From Burkholderiaceae bacterium (GTDB lineage Bacteria; Pseudomonadota; Gammaproteobacteria; Burkholderiales; WYBJ01), in assembly GCA_011525945.1 (NCBI GenBank), contig WYBJ01000183.1, positions 1-32,440 on the forward strand: a stretch of DNA of 32,440 nt, read 5' to 3'. The notes beneath the pieces were generated by a model. It saw nothing but the letters and a program-made list of their open reading frames with translations. It ran no database searches and was not told the origin of the DNA. The position numbers and the translations under genes were made by a program. This document shows positions 18,332 through 28,433 of this stretch, in pieces (the stretch's first letter is position 1; each line of letters opens with the position of its first letter).

Positions 18332-20275
18332 ATGACAACGCAAAGCCCGCCAGCCGGCGGCGCCGACACGCCCGCCACACTGCGCCCGGACGGCCCGGGA
18401 GGGAAGGAGAATGCCGCAGGCAATCACGTCCCGCTGGCAGCGCCCGCGCCGATCGGTGGGGGAACGTTGAACTCCGCGAAAATGGCGGGGATAACGGTCC
18501 TGGCCGTGGTGCTGGTCGCTGGACTCGCCTTTCTCTACTACAAGACCGATATCGGCGGGTTTCGCCGCCAGGTGCAAATCGCCTCGCACTTGCGCGAGCT
18601 GAAAGACATCGACACCCGTTGGGAATCCGAGCTGCTGCGCCTGAGGAATGATTCGGCACAGGCACCGCTGGCGGCCGCGCACGCCGCCGAGCGCCTGCGC
18701 CGAGCGCTCAAGGGCGTCGAAGACGAAGCGGCAGTGAGCCGGATCGTGTCCTACAGCTTCCCCGAGCTCAAGCGTGCGTTCAACGACAAGGCCGCGCTGA
18801 TGGAAAAGTATCGGGTGACGGCGGCACAAGCGCGCCAGCGCCTCGACACGGCGCTGGTGACCGCACCCGACATCAACAAGTCGCTGCGCCAGGCGCTACT
18901 GTCTTATCCGCGCCAGCGCGATCGCATCACCGCCTTCGAACAAAGTCTGGGCGCGGTCCAGTCCGAGGTCCTGCGCTTCAATCTCGCACCCGATGCGACC
19001 CAGATCGGCCGCCTCGAAGCCACACTCGCCGCGCTGCGCCAGGCGGAGCTGCCGGCAAGCCCGACGCTCGCCCCCTTGCTGGAGAAGTTTCTCGCGAGCG
19101 TGGACGAGTTCTACAAGACCAAGCTGCAGGAGCAGGAGTTGTACAACCGGCTGCAGTACATCACCGCCGGCCCGCGGCTCGATACGCTGACCAGCGCCTT
19201 CCACCGCGAGATGGAAGACTCGGTGCAGGAAAAAGAGCTCTTCCGCACTGCGCTCATCACCTACGCGGGGGTGTTGCTGATTCTGCTCTCGCACATCGGC
19301 GCGCGCCTGCGCCAGAGTTACCTCGACATCGCCGCGGCCAACGCTGCGTTGAAGGAAGCCAACGAAGGCCTCGAACGGCGCGTCGCCGAGCGCACGCGCG
19401 AGCTGTCGCAGGCGCTGAAGAACCTGGAGGAATCGCAGTCGATGCTGGTGCAGTCGGAGAAGATGTCCTCGCTCGGACAAATGGTCGCCGGCATCGCGCA
19501 CGAGATCAACACCCCGCTCGCCTACGTCAAGAACAGCCTCGACACCGTGGAGGGTCAGATCTCGGCGATGGCGGAGGCGCTCACCGAGGCCGAGAAGCTG
19601 CTGCGCATGCTCCGGGAGGGCGCGGACGAGCAGGCCTTCGGGCGCCAATTCGCGCTCGTGAACGCGGCGATCGCGCGCCTACAAGGCCACGGCGCGCCCC
19701 AGGACGTGGCGAAGCTCGTGCGCGACGGCCAGTACGGCATAACCCAGATCGCCGAGATCGTCGGAAATTTGCGCAATTTCTCGCGCCTCGATCGCAAGAA
19801 GGTCGACCGCTACAATGTTGCCGACGGCCTGGAGAGCACGCTTTCGATCGCTAGACATATGCTGAAATCGATCGATGTGAACAAGCAATACCACGCCGTA
19901 CCGGCCATCACCTGCTCGCCGTCGCAGTTGAACCAGGTGTTCCTCAATCTGATCACCAACGCCGCGCAAGCGACTGAAGGCCGTGACAAGGGTGAGATCC
20001 GCCTGATCACGCGCGCGCCCGATCCCGGCCACGTCGAGATCGAGGTCGCCGACAACGGCAAAGGCATAGCGGCCGACGTGCTACCGAAGATCTTCGATCC
20101 TTTCTTCACAACCAAGGACGTGGGCAAGGGAACCGGGCTGGGACTTTCGATCGCCTACAAGATCGTCGAAGCGCACGGCGGGCGTATCTCGGTCGACTCC
20201 AAGCCCGGCGCGGGCACCCGTTTCATCGTGCGCCTGCCGGTGCATCCACCCGACGATGCCGTCGCAACCGTCTAG
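18332..20275 (+). CDS. membrane sensor histidine kinase with helical (DAHL-like) sensor region
   Basis: A 647-residue kinase. A cytosolic Pro/Gly-rich start is followed by TM1 (about 51-70), a long all-helical periplasmic region (about 75-300, resembling the double all-helical DAHL sensor of two-component kinases), TM2 (about 304-322), a coiled coil ([18 protein letters not shown]), the dimerisation and phosphoacceptor motif AHEINTPL with H390, and an ATPase domain: N-box NLITNAAQA (539-547), DNGKG (574-578), FFTTK (591-595) and GTGLGLS (600-606). A segment of about 55 residues between the H-box and the next helix is longer than usual. ATG 18332 follows AAGGAA; the frame extends upstream to 18305. 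The next gene, 15 bp away, encodes receiver domains and is the likely partner. Confidence 0.9.
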   Translation: MTTQSPPAGGADTPATLRPDGPGGKENAAGNHVPLAAPAPIGGGTLNSAKMAGITVLAVVLVAGLAFLYYKTDIGGFRRQVQIASHLRELKDIDTRWESELLRLRNDSAQAPLAAAHAAERLRRALKGVEDEAAVSRIVSYSFPELKRAFNDKAALMEKYRVTAAQARQRLDTALVTAPDINKSLRQALLSYPRQRDRITAFEQSLGAVQSEVLRFNLAPDATQIGRLEATLAALRQAELPASPTLAPLLEKFLASVDEFYKTKLQEQELYNRLQYITAGPRLDTLTSAFHREMEDSVQEKELFRTALITYAGVLLILLSHIGARLRQSYLDIAAANAALKEANEGLERRVAERTRELSQALKNLEESQSMLVQSEKMSSLGQMVAGIAHEINTPLAYVKNSLDTVEGQISAMAEALTEAEKLLRMLREGADEQAFGRQFALVNAAIARLQGHGAPQDVAKLVRDGQYGITQIAEIVGNLRNFSRLDRKKVDRYNVADGLESTLSIARHMLKSIDVNKQYHAVPAITCSPSQLNQVFLNLITNAAQATEGRDKGEIRLITRAPDPGHVEIEVADNGKGIAADVLPKIFDPFFTTKDVGKGTGLGLSIAYKIVEAHGGRISVDSKPGAGTRFIVRLPVHPPDDAVATV

Positions 20276-20290
20276 GACCAGGCCAGCACC

Positions 20291-22207
20291 ATGACCCTGC
20301 CGGAAAAGATCGGCAAGTATACGGTGGAGCGCGTCATCGGCCGCGGCGGCATGAGTGTGGTCTACCAGGGGCGCGATCCCGAAATCCAGCGCGCGGTCGC
20401 GCTCAAGGTGATCGAAAAGGCGCTCCTCGACGACAGCGAGCGCGCAATCGTGCTCGCGCGCTTCAAGTACGAGGCGCAGGCCGCCGGCGCGCTGCTGCAC
20501 CCGCGCATCGTCACCGTTTTCGAGTACGGCGAAGATGAAACGAGCGCCTATATCGCCATGGAACTGGTGCGCGGCGACAGCGTGCACGAATTGCTCCTGC
20601 GCGAGCCTCAGCCCGCGCTGGAGAAGATTCGCGACGTGATCGTGCCTTTGCTCGATGCGCTCGAATACTCGCACGCGCAGGGCGTCACGCACCGCGATAT
20701 CAAGCCTTCCAACATCCTTATCGGCCCGAGCGGCGAGATCAAGGTGAGCGACTTCGGCATCGCTCGCATCGAGTCGTCCGCGCTCACGCAGTACGGGCTG
20801 GTGGTCGGCACGCCCTTCTACATGTCGCCCGAACAGTGCATGGGCGAGGACACTGACGCGCGCACCGATATCTTCTCGGCCGGCGTCATCGGCTACGAGC
20901 TGCTCACCGGGCGTCGTCCCTTTCCCGGCAAGGGCAGCAATGCCAGCGTGATGCGCGAAGTGCTCGACACGACGGCGCGCAATCCTTCCGAGTTCAGCCC
21001 GCATCTGACCGGTCAGATGGACTACGTGATCCAGAAGGCGTTGGCGAAGAAGGTCGAGGATCGCTACCAGAGCGCGCGCGAGTTTTCCGATGACTTTCGC
21101 CTCGCGGTCGACGACTGCCTGCGCGGCGCGGCCGCGCGCCAGTCGGCGCCGACCACGATTGAGTCGCCACAGCCGGTCATTGCCGCTGACATGTTGAAAA
21201 TGGCGCGCAACATCCGCCTTCCCGCGGCCGACTCGCTCGATTTCAGCGAAGCGGCGCCGGTCGCATCCGGCGATCAGCTTGCCCCGACGCCGGAAGCGCC
21301 CAAGGCGCGCGTGCTGTTTGTCGATGACGAGGAGCGCATTCTCAACGCGCTGAAGTCGATCTTCCGCAACCAGTATCATGTCTTCACCGCCACCAGCGGC
21401 GATCAGGCGTTCGAGTTTCTCAAGCGCTTTCGCGTGCACCTGATCGTCAGCGATCAACGCATGCCGGGCATGCTGGGGGTGGAACTGCTGCGCCGCGCGA
21501 AGGAGCTCTCGCCCACTACCGTGCGCATTCTGCTGACCGGGTATTCCGATCTCGCCTCGATCGTGGGCTCGATCAACGAGGGCGAGGTCTATCGCTTCAT
21601 CAACAAACCGTGGAACAACCAGGACATCCAGGCTGTCCTTGCGGAGGCGGTTGCGATCGGCATCGAGCTCGCCGATACTCCGGTGAGCGCGGCGGCGCCG
21701 GAGAAGATGGAAGAGGCGATCCTCGTGGTCGACCCGGGCTCGAGCTACCGGCGCGCGATCAACGAGCTCTTTGGCGACACCTACCACGTCGAGCACGTCA
21801 CGTCGCTCGCCGAGGCGTTCACAGTCATGCAGTCGCGCGCGGTCGCGGTAATCATCGCCGATATCGGGGCAGCGCAGGCCGACGATACCGCCGCCTTCAA
21901 ACTACTGAAGCAGGAACATCCCGAGATCCTGTCGATCGTGCTCACCGATGCGTCCGACTCGGAGCTCGTGATCGATCTCATCAACCAGGCGCAGATCTTC
22001 CGCTTCCTCAACAAGCCCGTGAACTACAAGCTGCTCAAGAGCCACACGCAGGCAGCGCTCGGCCGCTACCACGCCTTCAAGCAAGCGCCGGCGCTGGTAA
22101 GGCAGCACCAGGTAAGCGCGACGGACAGGCTGCGCTCATCCAACCTCGGCCGCTCGCTGCTCGATCGGATCAAGCGCCTGCGAAGCTTCATTCCGCTGCT
22201 GAGGTAG
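20291..22207 (+). CDS. Ser/Thr protein kinase fused to two receiver domains
   Basis: A 638-residue cytosolic fusion. Residues 8-275 are a Hanks-type kinase: glycine loop IGRGGMSVVYQG (16-27), K39 (VALK), HRDIKPSN (134-141), DFG (154-156, in VSDFGIA) and the activation-segment end TPFYMSPEQ. A linker follows (about 280-338). Residues 339-450 are a receiver of the kind found in RpfG-like regulators: acidic pair D345-D346, phosphoacceptor D388 (SDQRMPG), T416 (LLTGYSD), K439 (FINKPW). Residues 476-595 are a second, diverged receiver: D481, D524, T552 and K575 remain, but the acidic pair is reduced to one and the Met-Pro after the phosphoacceptor is absent. A basic tail ends the protein. With the histidine kinase 15 bp upstream, phosphotransfer probably controls the Ser/Thr kinase. 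Confidence 0.92.
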   Translation: MTLPEKIGKYTVERVIGRGGMSVVYQGRDPEIQRAVALKVIEKALLDDSERAIVLARFKYEAQAAGALLHPRIVTVFEYGEDETSAYIAMELVRGDSVHELLLREPQPALEKIRDVIVPLLDALEYSHAQGVTHRDIKPSNILIGPSGEIKVSDFGIARIESSALTQYGLVVGTPFYMSPEQCMGEDTDARTDIFSAGVIGYELLTGRRPFPGKGSNASVMREVLDTTARNPSEFSPHLTGQMDYVIQKALAKKVEDRYQSAREFSDDFRLAVDDCLRGAAARQSAPTTIESPQPVIAADMLKMARNIRLPAADSLDFSEAAPVASGDQLAPTPEAPKARVLFVDDEERILNALKSIFRNQYHVFTATSGDQAFEFLKRFRVHLIVSDQRMPGMLGVELLRRAKELSPTTVRILLTGYSDLASIVGSINEGEVYRFINKPWNNQDIQAVLAEAVAIGIELADTPVSAAAPEKMEEAILVVDPGSSYRRAINELFGDTYHVEHVTSLAEAFTVMQSRAVAVIIADIGAAQADDTAAFKLLKQEHPEILSIVLTDASDSELVIDLINQAQIFRFLNKPVNYKLLKSHTQAALGRYHAFKQAPALVRQHQVSATDRLRSSNLGRSLLDRIKRLRSFIPLLR

Positions 22208-22212
22208 CTGCA

Positions 22213-22240
22213 TCGAGGCGCGGCCAGGCCGCCGCCTCGA
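22213..22240. terminator. hairpin between convergent kinase and hemF genes
   Basis: TCGAGGCG (22213-22220) pairs with CGCCTCGA (22233-22240) around a GC-rich 12-base loop that can pair internally. It lies in the 40-bp gap between convergent genes and could serve both strands. No T-run. Confidence 0.5.
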
Positions 22241-22247
22241 CCGTATC

Positions 22248-23201
22248 TCAGATCCAATCGCGCGGGCGCAGGAAATCCGCGTACAGCGAGGCCTCCGGCG
22301 AGCCTGCTTCCGGCTGCCAGTCGTAGCGCCAGTGCACCACAGGCGGCAGCGACATCAGGACCGATTCGGTGCGCCCACCCGACTGCAACCCGAACAGCGT
22401 GCCGCGATCGTAGACGAGGTTGAACTCGACGTAGCGCCCGCGCCGATAAGACTGGAAGGCGCGCTCGCGCTCGCCGTAGTCGAGATCCCGCCGCCGCTCG
22501 ACGATCGGAACGTAGGCCGGCAGAAAATGCTCACCCACCGAGCGCGTGAGCGCGAAGCAGGCCGCGAAACCGAGTGCGTTGAAGTCGTCGAAGAAAAGAC
22601 CGCCAATCCCACGCGGCTCGTTGCGATGGCGCAAGAAGAAATACTCGTCGCACCAGCGCTTGAAACGCTCGTAGTGCTGCATCCCGAACGGTGCGACGGC
22701 GGCGCGGCAAGTGGCATGAAAGTGCCGTACGTCGTGTTCGAAGCCGTAGTAGGGCGTGAGATCCATGCCACCGCCGAACCACCATACCGGGTCGGCATCG
22801 GCGCCTGCCGCAAGGAAGAAGCGCACGTTCATGTGCACCGTGGGCACGTACGGATTGCGCGGATGCAATACCAGCGAGACACCCATCGCTTCGAAGCAGC
22901 GGCCGGCAAGCTGCGGCCGCGCCGCAGTGGCCGAAGGCGGCAAGCATTCGCCCTGAACGTGCGAAAAATTGACGCCGCCGCGTTCGAACAATGCACCGTC
23001 TTCCAGCACGCAGCTCAACCCACCCCCACCTTGCGGGCGCTCCCATGCATCGCGCCGGAACTCCTGACCGTCGAGCCGCGAAAGCTCGGCGACGATACTC
23101 GCCTGCAACGTGCGCAGGAAATCGAGCACCGCGCCGGAATCCACCGGCAGTCTCGTCCCGCCGAGGCGCGACTCATCTGAAATCGGGGCCAGATCTCCCA
23201 T
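22248..23201 (-). CDS. hemF: oxygen-dependent coproporphyrinogen III oxidase
   Basis: A 317-residue cytosolic enzyme that uses O2 to decarboxylate coproporphyrinogen III to protoporphyrinogen IX in haem synthesis. The HemF hallmarks are all present: [66 protein letters not shown], the GIGGLFFDD block and [19 protein letters not shown]. The first 18 residues are longer than typical, where the family begins near [15 protein letters not shown], so the true start may be a non-ATG codon around residue 19-20. It implies aerobic haem synthesis. Confidence 0.95.
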   Translation of the reverse strand: MGDLAPISDESRLGGTRLPVDSGAVLDFLRTLQASIVAELSRLDGQEFRRDAWERPQGGGGLSCVLEDGALFERGGVNFSHVQGECLPPSATAARPQLAGRCFEAMGVSLVLHPRNPYVPTVHMNVRFFLAAGADADPVWWFGGGMDLTPYYGFEHDVRHFHATCRAAVAPFGMQHYERFKRWCDEYFFLRHRNEPRGIGGLFFDDFNALGFAACFALTRSVGEHFLPAYVPIVERRRDLDYGERERAFQSYRRGRYVEFNLVYDRGTLFGLQSGGRTESVLMSLPPVVHWRYDWQPEAGSPEASLYADFLRPRDWI

Positions 23202-23346
23202 GTTGCATATCCGTCATCGGGGTCGTCATCGGGTTCAGGTCTCGCATGCTGCATGCTGGCCGCGAATCGGCGGTGTGCGCCGGTGCAACGTGCAGGAACT
23301 TCCCCCGTCGGAGCGGGAATACGCTGCGCGCAGAAGTATGTACCGG

Positions 23347-24219
23347 CTAGAACGCCCCGGCGAACGCGTCGCCGTTGCGCGCGTAGCTTCGATTGGTCTG
23401 GGCGGTATTGCGGTTCACCAATACCCGTCCATAGAGCGGGTGCGTGACCGAGCGGATCTCGTGCTCGAGCTTGGTGAGCTCGTGGCCATCTTCCGGATCG
23501 ATGATGCTGACGAATCGGTACTGGTACTGATCGCTTTCCTGCGTGATCAGGCCGCGCTCGTCGAGGAAGCGGTGCGGGCCGGAGAAGTCTACGAGGTAAA
23601 GCTGGATGTGATGGCCGTCATAGGCCAACAGTTTGTCGTTGCTCTCGCGGAAGAACAACTGCTGGCCGCGCCCGACCCGCACCACCGCCACGCATGCGCC
23701 ACGCGCCTCCTCGCAGCGCGCGGCTGCGCCGATCACCTGCGTGTAGAATCGTGCGATGCCTTCGGCCGTACCGGGAGCCACCAGGAACTCGAGGTACGGC
23801 ATGCCGATCCCGACGCCGCCGAGGGCCGCCGAGGGTGCGTGCACCCGCAGGCGGTTGCCCCAGGGACAGGTCACTTCGACGAAATCCGAGCGATCGGTGA
23901 AACGGAACATCGTGCCGTCAAGCCGAGGCGCCACCGCCTGCAGGCGGGCGCACAGCGCCTTCAAATCCGGCAGCACGATACCGATGGTGCCGTTGATGCG
24001 CTGAGCCTCGCCGTTCGGCGTATGGATCTGGCTGCGGCCGATATTGATCCACATGTTGTCCAGGCCGACCATGAGATACGGGTCACGCGTGAACCCCATG
24101 CCAACCAGATAAAACAGGGTCGCCAGGCGCTGATCGGGATTACGCAGATTGAGGTGCTCAAGCTGGATGCAATTGCCGGAGTCTTCCTGCGACCGATCGA
24201 ATTGCTGAGTCATCGCCAC
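23347..24219 (-). CDS. VOC (glyoxalase-fold) protein, function unknown
   Basis: A 290-residue protein with two vicinal-oxygen-chelate modules. The first is about residues 19-127 (IQLEHLNLRNPDQRLATLFYLVGMGF, ending FVEVTCPWGNRLRVHAP) and the second about 138-265 (MPYLEFLVAPGTAEGIARFYTQVIG, then FVSIIDPEDGHELTKLEHEIRS). Paired modules of this kind build one metal or substrate site in dioxygenases and glyoxalases, but I see no motif that fixes a reaction. The ATG at 24219 or the ATG at 24213 (two codons on) may be used. It lies 39 bp after purD on the same strand and may be co-transcribed. Confidence 0.7.
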   Translation of the reverse strand: MAMTQQFDRSQEDSGNCIQLEHLNLRNPDQRLATLFYLVGMGFTRDPYLMVGLDNMWINIGRSQIHTPNGEAQRINGTIGIVLPDLKALCARLQAVAPRLDGTMFRFTDRSDFVEVTCPWGNRLRVHAPSAALGGVGIGMPYLEFLVAPGTAEGIARFYTQVIGAAARCEEARGACVAVVRVGRGQQLFFRESNDKLLAYDGHHIQLYLVDFSGPHRFLDERGLITQESDQYQYRFVSIIDPEDGHELTKLEHEIRSVTHPLYGRVLVNRNTAQTNRSYARNGDAFAGAF

Positions 24220-24258
24220 CCTCCTCGTTCGGCGTAGCGCCGGCGCGCCGCGCGGCAG

Positions 24259-25542
24259 CTAATTGCCGCGCCGGTTTGTCCCCGCCGCCCTGTGACCGAT
24301 ATCGCGCCGCATCTGCACCCCGTCGAAACGGATCTGTTCAGCCGCCTCATAGGCACGACGCTGCGCGAGCCGCACGCTGTCGCCGAGCGCAGTCACGCAC
24401 AGCACCCGCCCGCCGGCGGTGACGACACGTTCGCCCTGCCGGGCGGTGCCGGCATGAAATACCTTGAGATCGGTCGCCTCGTCCGGCGGCAGCCCCTCGA
24501 TGTTATCGCCTTTGCGCGCGGACTCGGGATAGCCGTGCGCGGCCAGCACGACACCGAGCGCGACCCGCCGGTCCCATTGCGGCTCCATCTTGTCGAGCGT
24601 GCCGGAAAATGCGGCCTCGAGCAGGCCCGCCAGATCCGACTTCAGGCGCAGCAGGATGGGTTGAGTTTCCGGATCGCCCAGGCGGCAGTTGAATTCGAGC
24701 ACGTCCAGCCGATCACCGTCGATCATCAAGCCGGCATAGAGAAATCCCGTGTATGGCGTGCCCTCCGCGATCATGCCGTTGACAACCGGATCGATCACCT
24801 CGCGCATGATGCGTGCATGCATGCGCGGGGTCACTACCGGCGCGGGCGAATACGCACCCATGCCACCGGTATTGGGTCCCTCGTCGCCGTCGCGCAGCCG
24901 CTTGTGATCCTGACTGGTGGCGAGCGCGAGGACGTTCTTGCCGTCGATCATCGCAATGAAGCTCGCCTCCTCGCCGCGCAGATGCTCCTCGATGATGATC
25001 CGGCGCCCCGCTGCGCCCATCGCCCCGGTCACCATCATCGCATCCACCGCCGCGTGCGCCTGCGCCCGCGTGGCCGCGACCACCACCCCTTTGCCGGCGG
25101 CGAGCCCGTCGGCCTTCACTACCAGCGCCGGGCCATGATCGTCCACGTAGCGGCGCGCAGCAGCCGCATCGTCGAAGCTCGCGTAGGCCGCACTCGGGAT
25201 GCCGTGTCGCTGCATGAAGGACTTTGCGAACGATTTGGAGCTCTCCAGACGCGCGGCCGCCTGCGAAGGGCCGAAAATACGCTGCTCGGCAGCGCGAAAT
25301 GCATCCACGATGCCAGCGGCTAGCGGCGCCTCTGGACCCACCACGGTGAAGGCAATCTTTTCGTCGCGCGCGAACGCGAGCAGTCCGCCAATGTCGGTGA
25401 TCTCGACATTGCTGCAGCCGGGTTCGACCGCCGTACCGGCGTTGCCAGGTGCGACGAAGGTGCGTGTGATGCGGGGAGAGTGCGCAAGCTTCCACGCGAG
25501 CGCGTGCTCTCTACCACCGGAACCGACCACCAGAACCTTCAT
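24259..25542 (-). CDS. purD: phosphoribosylamine-glycine ligase
   Basis: A 427-residue ATP-grasp enzyme that joins phosphoribosylamine and glycine, the second step of de novo purine synthesis. It opens MKVLVVGSGGREHALAWKLA, the PurD signature. IAFTVVGPEAPLAAGIVD, then FGPSQAAARLESSKSFAK and the ATP-grasp segment GPALVVKADGLAAGKGVV are followed by NTGGMGAYSPAP and LDVLEFNCRLGDPETQP. The length is normal. It follows purH by 18 bp in the same transcript. Confidence 0.96.
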   Translation of the reverse strand: MKVLVVGSGGREHALAWKLAHSPRITRTFVAPGNAGTAVEPGCSNVEITDIGGLLAFARDEKIAFTVVGPEAPLAAGIVDAFRAAEQRIFGPSQAAARLESSKSFAKSFMQRHGIPSAAYASFDDAAAARRYVDDHGPALVVKADGLAAGKGVVVAATRAQAHAAVDAMMVTGAMGAAGRRIIIEEHLRGEEASFIAMIDGKNVLALATSQDHKRLRDGDEGPNTGGMGAYSPAPVVTPRMHARIMREVIDPVVNGMIAEGTPYTGFLYAGLMIDGDRLDVLEFNCRLGDPETQPILLRLKSDLAGLLEAAFSGTLDKMEPQWDRRVALGVVLAAHGYPESARKGDNIEGLPPDEATDLKVFHAGTARQGERVVTAGGRVLCVTALGDSVRLAQRRAYEAAEQIRFDGVQMRRDIGHRAAGTNRRGN

Positions 25543-25560
25543 CGAGTCATCACCCTGGCA

Positions 25561-27123
25561 TCAATGACGGAAATGCCGCACGCCGGTGAACACCATCGCG
25601 ATGCCATGCTCGTCGGCAGCCGCAATCACCTCTTCATCGCGCAGGCTGCCCCCCGGTTGCACCACCGCGCGTGCGCCGGCGGCGGCCAGCACCTCGATAC
25701 CGTCCCGGAACGGGAAAAAGGCATCCGAGGCGACCACCGAACCGGCGAGCGACAAGCCCGCGCTTTGCGCCTTCATGGCGGCGATGCGCGCCGAGTCTAC
25801 CCGGCTCATCTGCCCCGCCCCGACACCGAGCGTGCGCCCGGCGCCACAATACACGATCGCATTCGACTTCACGAACTTCGCCACATGCCAGGCGAACAGC
25901 AGATCTTTCAACTCGTCCGGATCGGGCGAGCGGCGGGTTACGCAGCGCAAATCGGAGGTCTCGATGACGGCATTGTCCGGGCTCTGCACGAGCAACCCTC
26001 CGCCCACACGTTTGAAATCCCAGGATTGCTTGCCGCCCTTGCCCGCAATCTCGAGCACCCGGATATTGGGCTTGTCCGCCAGAAACTCGACGGCCTGCGG
26101 CAGTACTTGCGGGGCGATCAGCACTTCGACGAACTGCGCCGTGAGCGCTGCGACCGTGGCCGCATCGAGCGCCCGATTGATCGCGATGATGCCGCCGAAA
26201 GCCGATGTCGGATCGGTCGCGAATGCGTTGCGGTACGCCGCCACGGTCGAATCGTCGACCGCCACGCCGCATGGATTGGCATGCTTGACGATCACGCAGG
26301 CGGGCCGCTCGAAGCCTTGTACGCATTCCCAAGCCGCGTCGGCATCGGCGATGTTGTTGTAAGAAAGCGCCTTGCCGTGGAGCTGGCGGGCGCCTGCGAT
26401 CAGCCCCGGCGCACCCCCGAGGTCGCGATAGAACGCCGCGTTCTGGTGCGGGTTCTCACCGTAGCGCAATAGTTGCACGCGTTCGAAATTGAGGTTGAGC
26501 TGCTGAGGAAACAGACCCGCGCGCTCGTTCTCGTCCAGCGCGCCCAGCCAGTTTGCGATCGCGCTGTCGTACGCGGCAGTATGCGCAAAAGCCTTCTTGG
26601 CAAGTTCCAGGCGCAGCTCCACACCGATCGCACCGTGGGTGGAGTGCAGCTCCTGCATGACAGGTTCATAGTCGGCCGGATCGGTGACCACCGCGACGTC
26701 GCGGTGGTTCTTGGCGGCGCTGCGCACCAGGGCAGGGCCGCCGATGTCGATGTTCTCGATGGCTTGGGCGAGCGTCACGGCGCCGCCGGCCACGGTGCGC
26801 GCGAACGGATAGAGATTCACGACCACGAGATCGATCGGCGGAATACCGTGCCGGCTCAGGGCCTGCACGTGCGCCGGCGCATCCCTGCGCGCCAGGATGC
26901 CGCCGTGCACCTTGGGGTGCAGCGTCTTCACGCGACCGTCGAGCATCTCCGGGAACCCGGTGTAGTCGGCCACTTCGATCACCGTCAGGCCGGCTTCGCG
27001 CAGGCTCCTCGCGGTGCCGCCCGTGGAGATGAGCTCGGCGCCATAACCGGCCAGCACGCGCGCAAAGTCGACCAGACCGGTCTTGTCCGAAACGCTCAGC
27101 AGCGCTCGCTTGACGGTAGCCAT
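25561..27123 (-). CDS. purH: bifunctional AICAR transformylase / IMP cyclohydrolase
   Basis: A 520-residue bifunctional enzyme for the last two purine steps. The N-terminal MGS-like IMP cyclohydrolase domain (about 1-150) reads [33 protein letters not shown] and [19 protein letters not shown]. The C-terminal AICAR formyltransferase domain contains [28 protein letters not shown] (catalytic Lys-His region), [11 protein letters not shown] and [11 protein letters not shown]. Full family length. It sits 10 bp after fis, continuing the dusB-fis transcript. Confidence 0.97.
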   Translation of the reverse strand: MATVKRALLSVSDKTGLVDFARVLAGYGAELISTGGTARSLREAGLTVIEVADYTGFPEMLDGRVKTLHPKVHGGILARRDAPAHVQALSRHGIPPIDLVVVNLYPFARTVAGGAVTLAQAIENIDIGGPALVRSAAKNHRDVAVVTDPADYEPVMQELHSTHGAIGVELRLELAKKAFAHTAAYDSAIANWLGALDENERAGLFPQQLNLNFERVQLLRYGENPHQNAAFYRDLGGAPGLIAGARQLHGKALSYNNIADADAAWECVQGFERPACVIVKHANPCGVAVDDSTVAAYRNAFATDPTSAFGGIIAINRALDAATVAALTAQFVEVLIAPQVLPQAVEFLADKPNIRVLEIAGKGGKQSWDFKRVGGGLLVQSPDNAVIETSDLRCVTRRSPDPDELKDLLFAWHVAKFVKSNAIVYCGAGRTLGVGAGQMSRVDSARIAAMKAQSAGLSLAGSVVASDAFFPFRDGIEVLAAAGARAVVQPGGSLRDEEVIAAADEHGIAMVFTGVRHFRH

Positions 27124-27133
27124 CGCTTTGCGT

Positions 27134-27373
27134 TCAACCTTTGATGCCGTGCGTTTTCATCTTCTTTCGCAGCGTGTTGCGATTGATGCCGAGCATCTGC
27201 GCCGCGTGCGTCTGGTTGCCGTCCACGCGCGTGAGCACCGCTTCGATCAGGGGTCGTTCGACGCAGCTGATCACCATCTCGTACACCCCGCAGGGCCGCT
27301 CCCCGTCCAGGTCGTGAAAGTACCCGTCAATGGCCCGGCGCACCGAGCGCACCAGCTCTGTTTCATTCCTCAT
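27134..27373 (-). CDS. fis: Fis-family nucleoid-associated DNA-binding protein
   Basis: A 79-residue protein. The helix-turn-helix covers roughly the last 25 residues ([21 protein letters not shown]), and the preceding [14 protein letters not shown] helix is typical of Fis and of the NtrC C-terminal domain. Fis bends DNA and modulates stable-RNA promoters and recombination. Its start overlaps the dusB stop by 4 bp (ATGA), the classic dusB-fis arrangement. Small size is normal for betaproteobacterial Fis. Confidence 0.92.
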   Translation of the reverse strand: MRNETELVRSVRRAIDGYFHDLDGERPCGVYEMVISCVERPLIEAVLTRVDGNQTHAAQMLGINRNTLRKKMKTHGIKG

Positions 27374-28383
27374 GCCGCAAGCTCCTCTCTTGCGTCGTAT
27401 TCATCGGGACAGGCGTCGCGTTCGAGCCGATCGAAGTATCGATCGAGTTCATCGAGCTGCGCGCGTGCGCTCTCCAGCCTGTTGAAGGTGTGACGGAACA
27501 CTGCACCGCCGGCAAGCGCCGCCGTATACCAGGATACATGCTTGCGCGCGACGCGCAGACCGCAGAGCTCACCGTAGAACGCATGCAATTCGCCCACGTG
27601 CGCACACAGCACAGCACGGATTTCTCCCAACGACGGAGGAGCGGGTGCAGCGACGTGTTCGAGGTAATGCGCGATCTCGCGAAAAATCCACGGCCGCCCT
27701 TGTGCCGCACGCCCGATCATGACAGCGTCGGCGCCGGTCCTCGCGAGCACCCAGGCCGCTTTGTGCGGCGAATCGATATCGCCGTTGGCGATCACCGGGA
27801 TGCGAACGCGCGCCTTGACTTCGGCGATGGTGTCGTACTCCGCCATGCCGAGAAATGCGTCGGCGCGCGTGCGGCCGTGAATGGCAATGGCGCGGATGCC
27901 CGCCCCCTCGGCCAATCGCGCCACGCGTACGGCGTTGCGGCTGCTGCGGTCCCAGCCGGTGCGCATCTTGAGCGTCACCGGAACCGGCACCGCCGCCACC
28001 ACCGCATCGAGGATGCGGCCGACCAGAACTTCATCGCGCAGCAGTGCCGAGCCCGCGGCGAGATTGCACACCTTCTTCGCCGGGCACCCCATGTTGATGT
28101 CGATGATCTGCGCGCCGCAGTCGACGTTGAAGCGGGCGGCATCGGCAAGCAGCGCGGGCTCGCCACCCGCGATCTGTACCACGATGGGTTCGACTTCACC
28201 CGCATGATCCATGCGCCGCTGCGTCTTTGCGTTCTGCCGCAGCCGCGGGTTGGAGGCGATCATCTCGGATACCGCGAGTCCCGCGCCGAAGCGCTTACAC
28301 AATTGGCGGAACGCTCGATCGGTGACGCCCGCCATCGGCGCGACGCATAAGCCATTGGGCAGGGAATAGGGTCCGATCTGCAC
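27370..28383 (-). CDS. dusB: tRNA-dihydrouridine synthase B
   Basis: A 337-residue FMN enzyme that reduces specific uridines in the tRNA D-loop. The TIM-barrel start is PYSLPNGLCVAPMAGVTDRAFR. The catalytic cysteine is C100 in DINMGCPAKKV. TLKMRTGWD, then AIAIHGRTRADAF and the flavin-phosphate region VIANGDIDSP and GADAVMIGRAAQGRPWIF are intact. It is the first gene of the dusB-fis-purH-purD run; a candidate promoter lies about 50 bp upstream. Confidence 0.95.
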   Translation of the reverse strand: MQIGPYSLPNGLCVAPMAGVTDRAFRQLCKRFGAGLAVSEMIASNPRLRQNAKTQRRMDHAGEVEPIVVQIAGGEPALLADAARFNVDCGAQIIDINMGCPAKKVCNLAAGSALLRDEVLVGRILDAVVAAVPVPVTLKMRTGWDRSSRNAVRVARLAEGAGIRAIAIHGRTRADAFLGMAEYDTIAEVKARVRIPVIANGDIDSPHKAAWVLARTGADAVMIGRAAQGRPWIFREIAHYLEHVAAPAPPSLGEIRAVLCAHVGELHAFYGELCGLRVARKHVSWYTAALAGGAVFRHTFNRLESARAQLDELDRYFDRLERDACPDEYDAREELAA

Positions 28384-28433
28384 TGTGCAAGCGCCTGGGG
28401 ATGCCGGTGTGAGAACGCGCGGAAAGGGCGCTC

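Noticed and set aside
20081..21796. 571-codon minus-strand open frame opposite the Ser/Thr kinase fusion
   Set aside because: The plus strand carries complete kinase and receiver motifs; the antisense frame has none and is a GC-codon shadow.
25480..26472. 330-codon plus-strand open frame opposite purH
   Set aside because: Lies antisense to conserved PurH domains and has no recognisable features.
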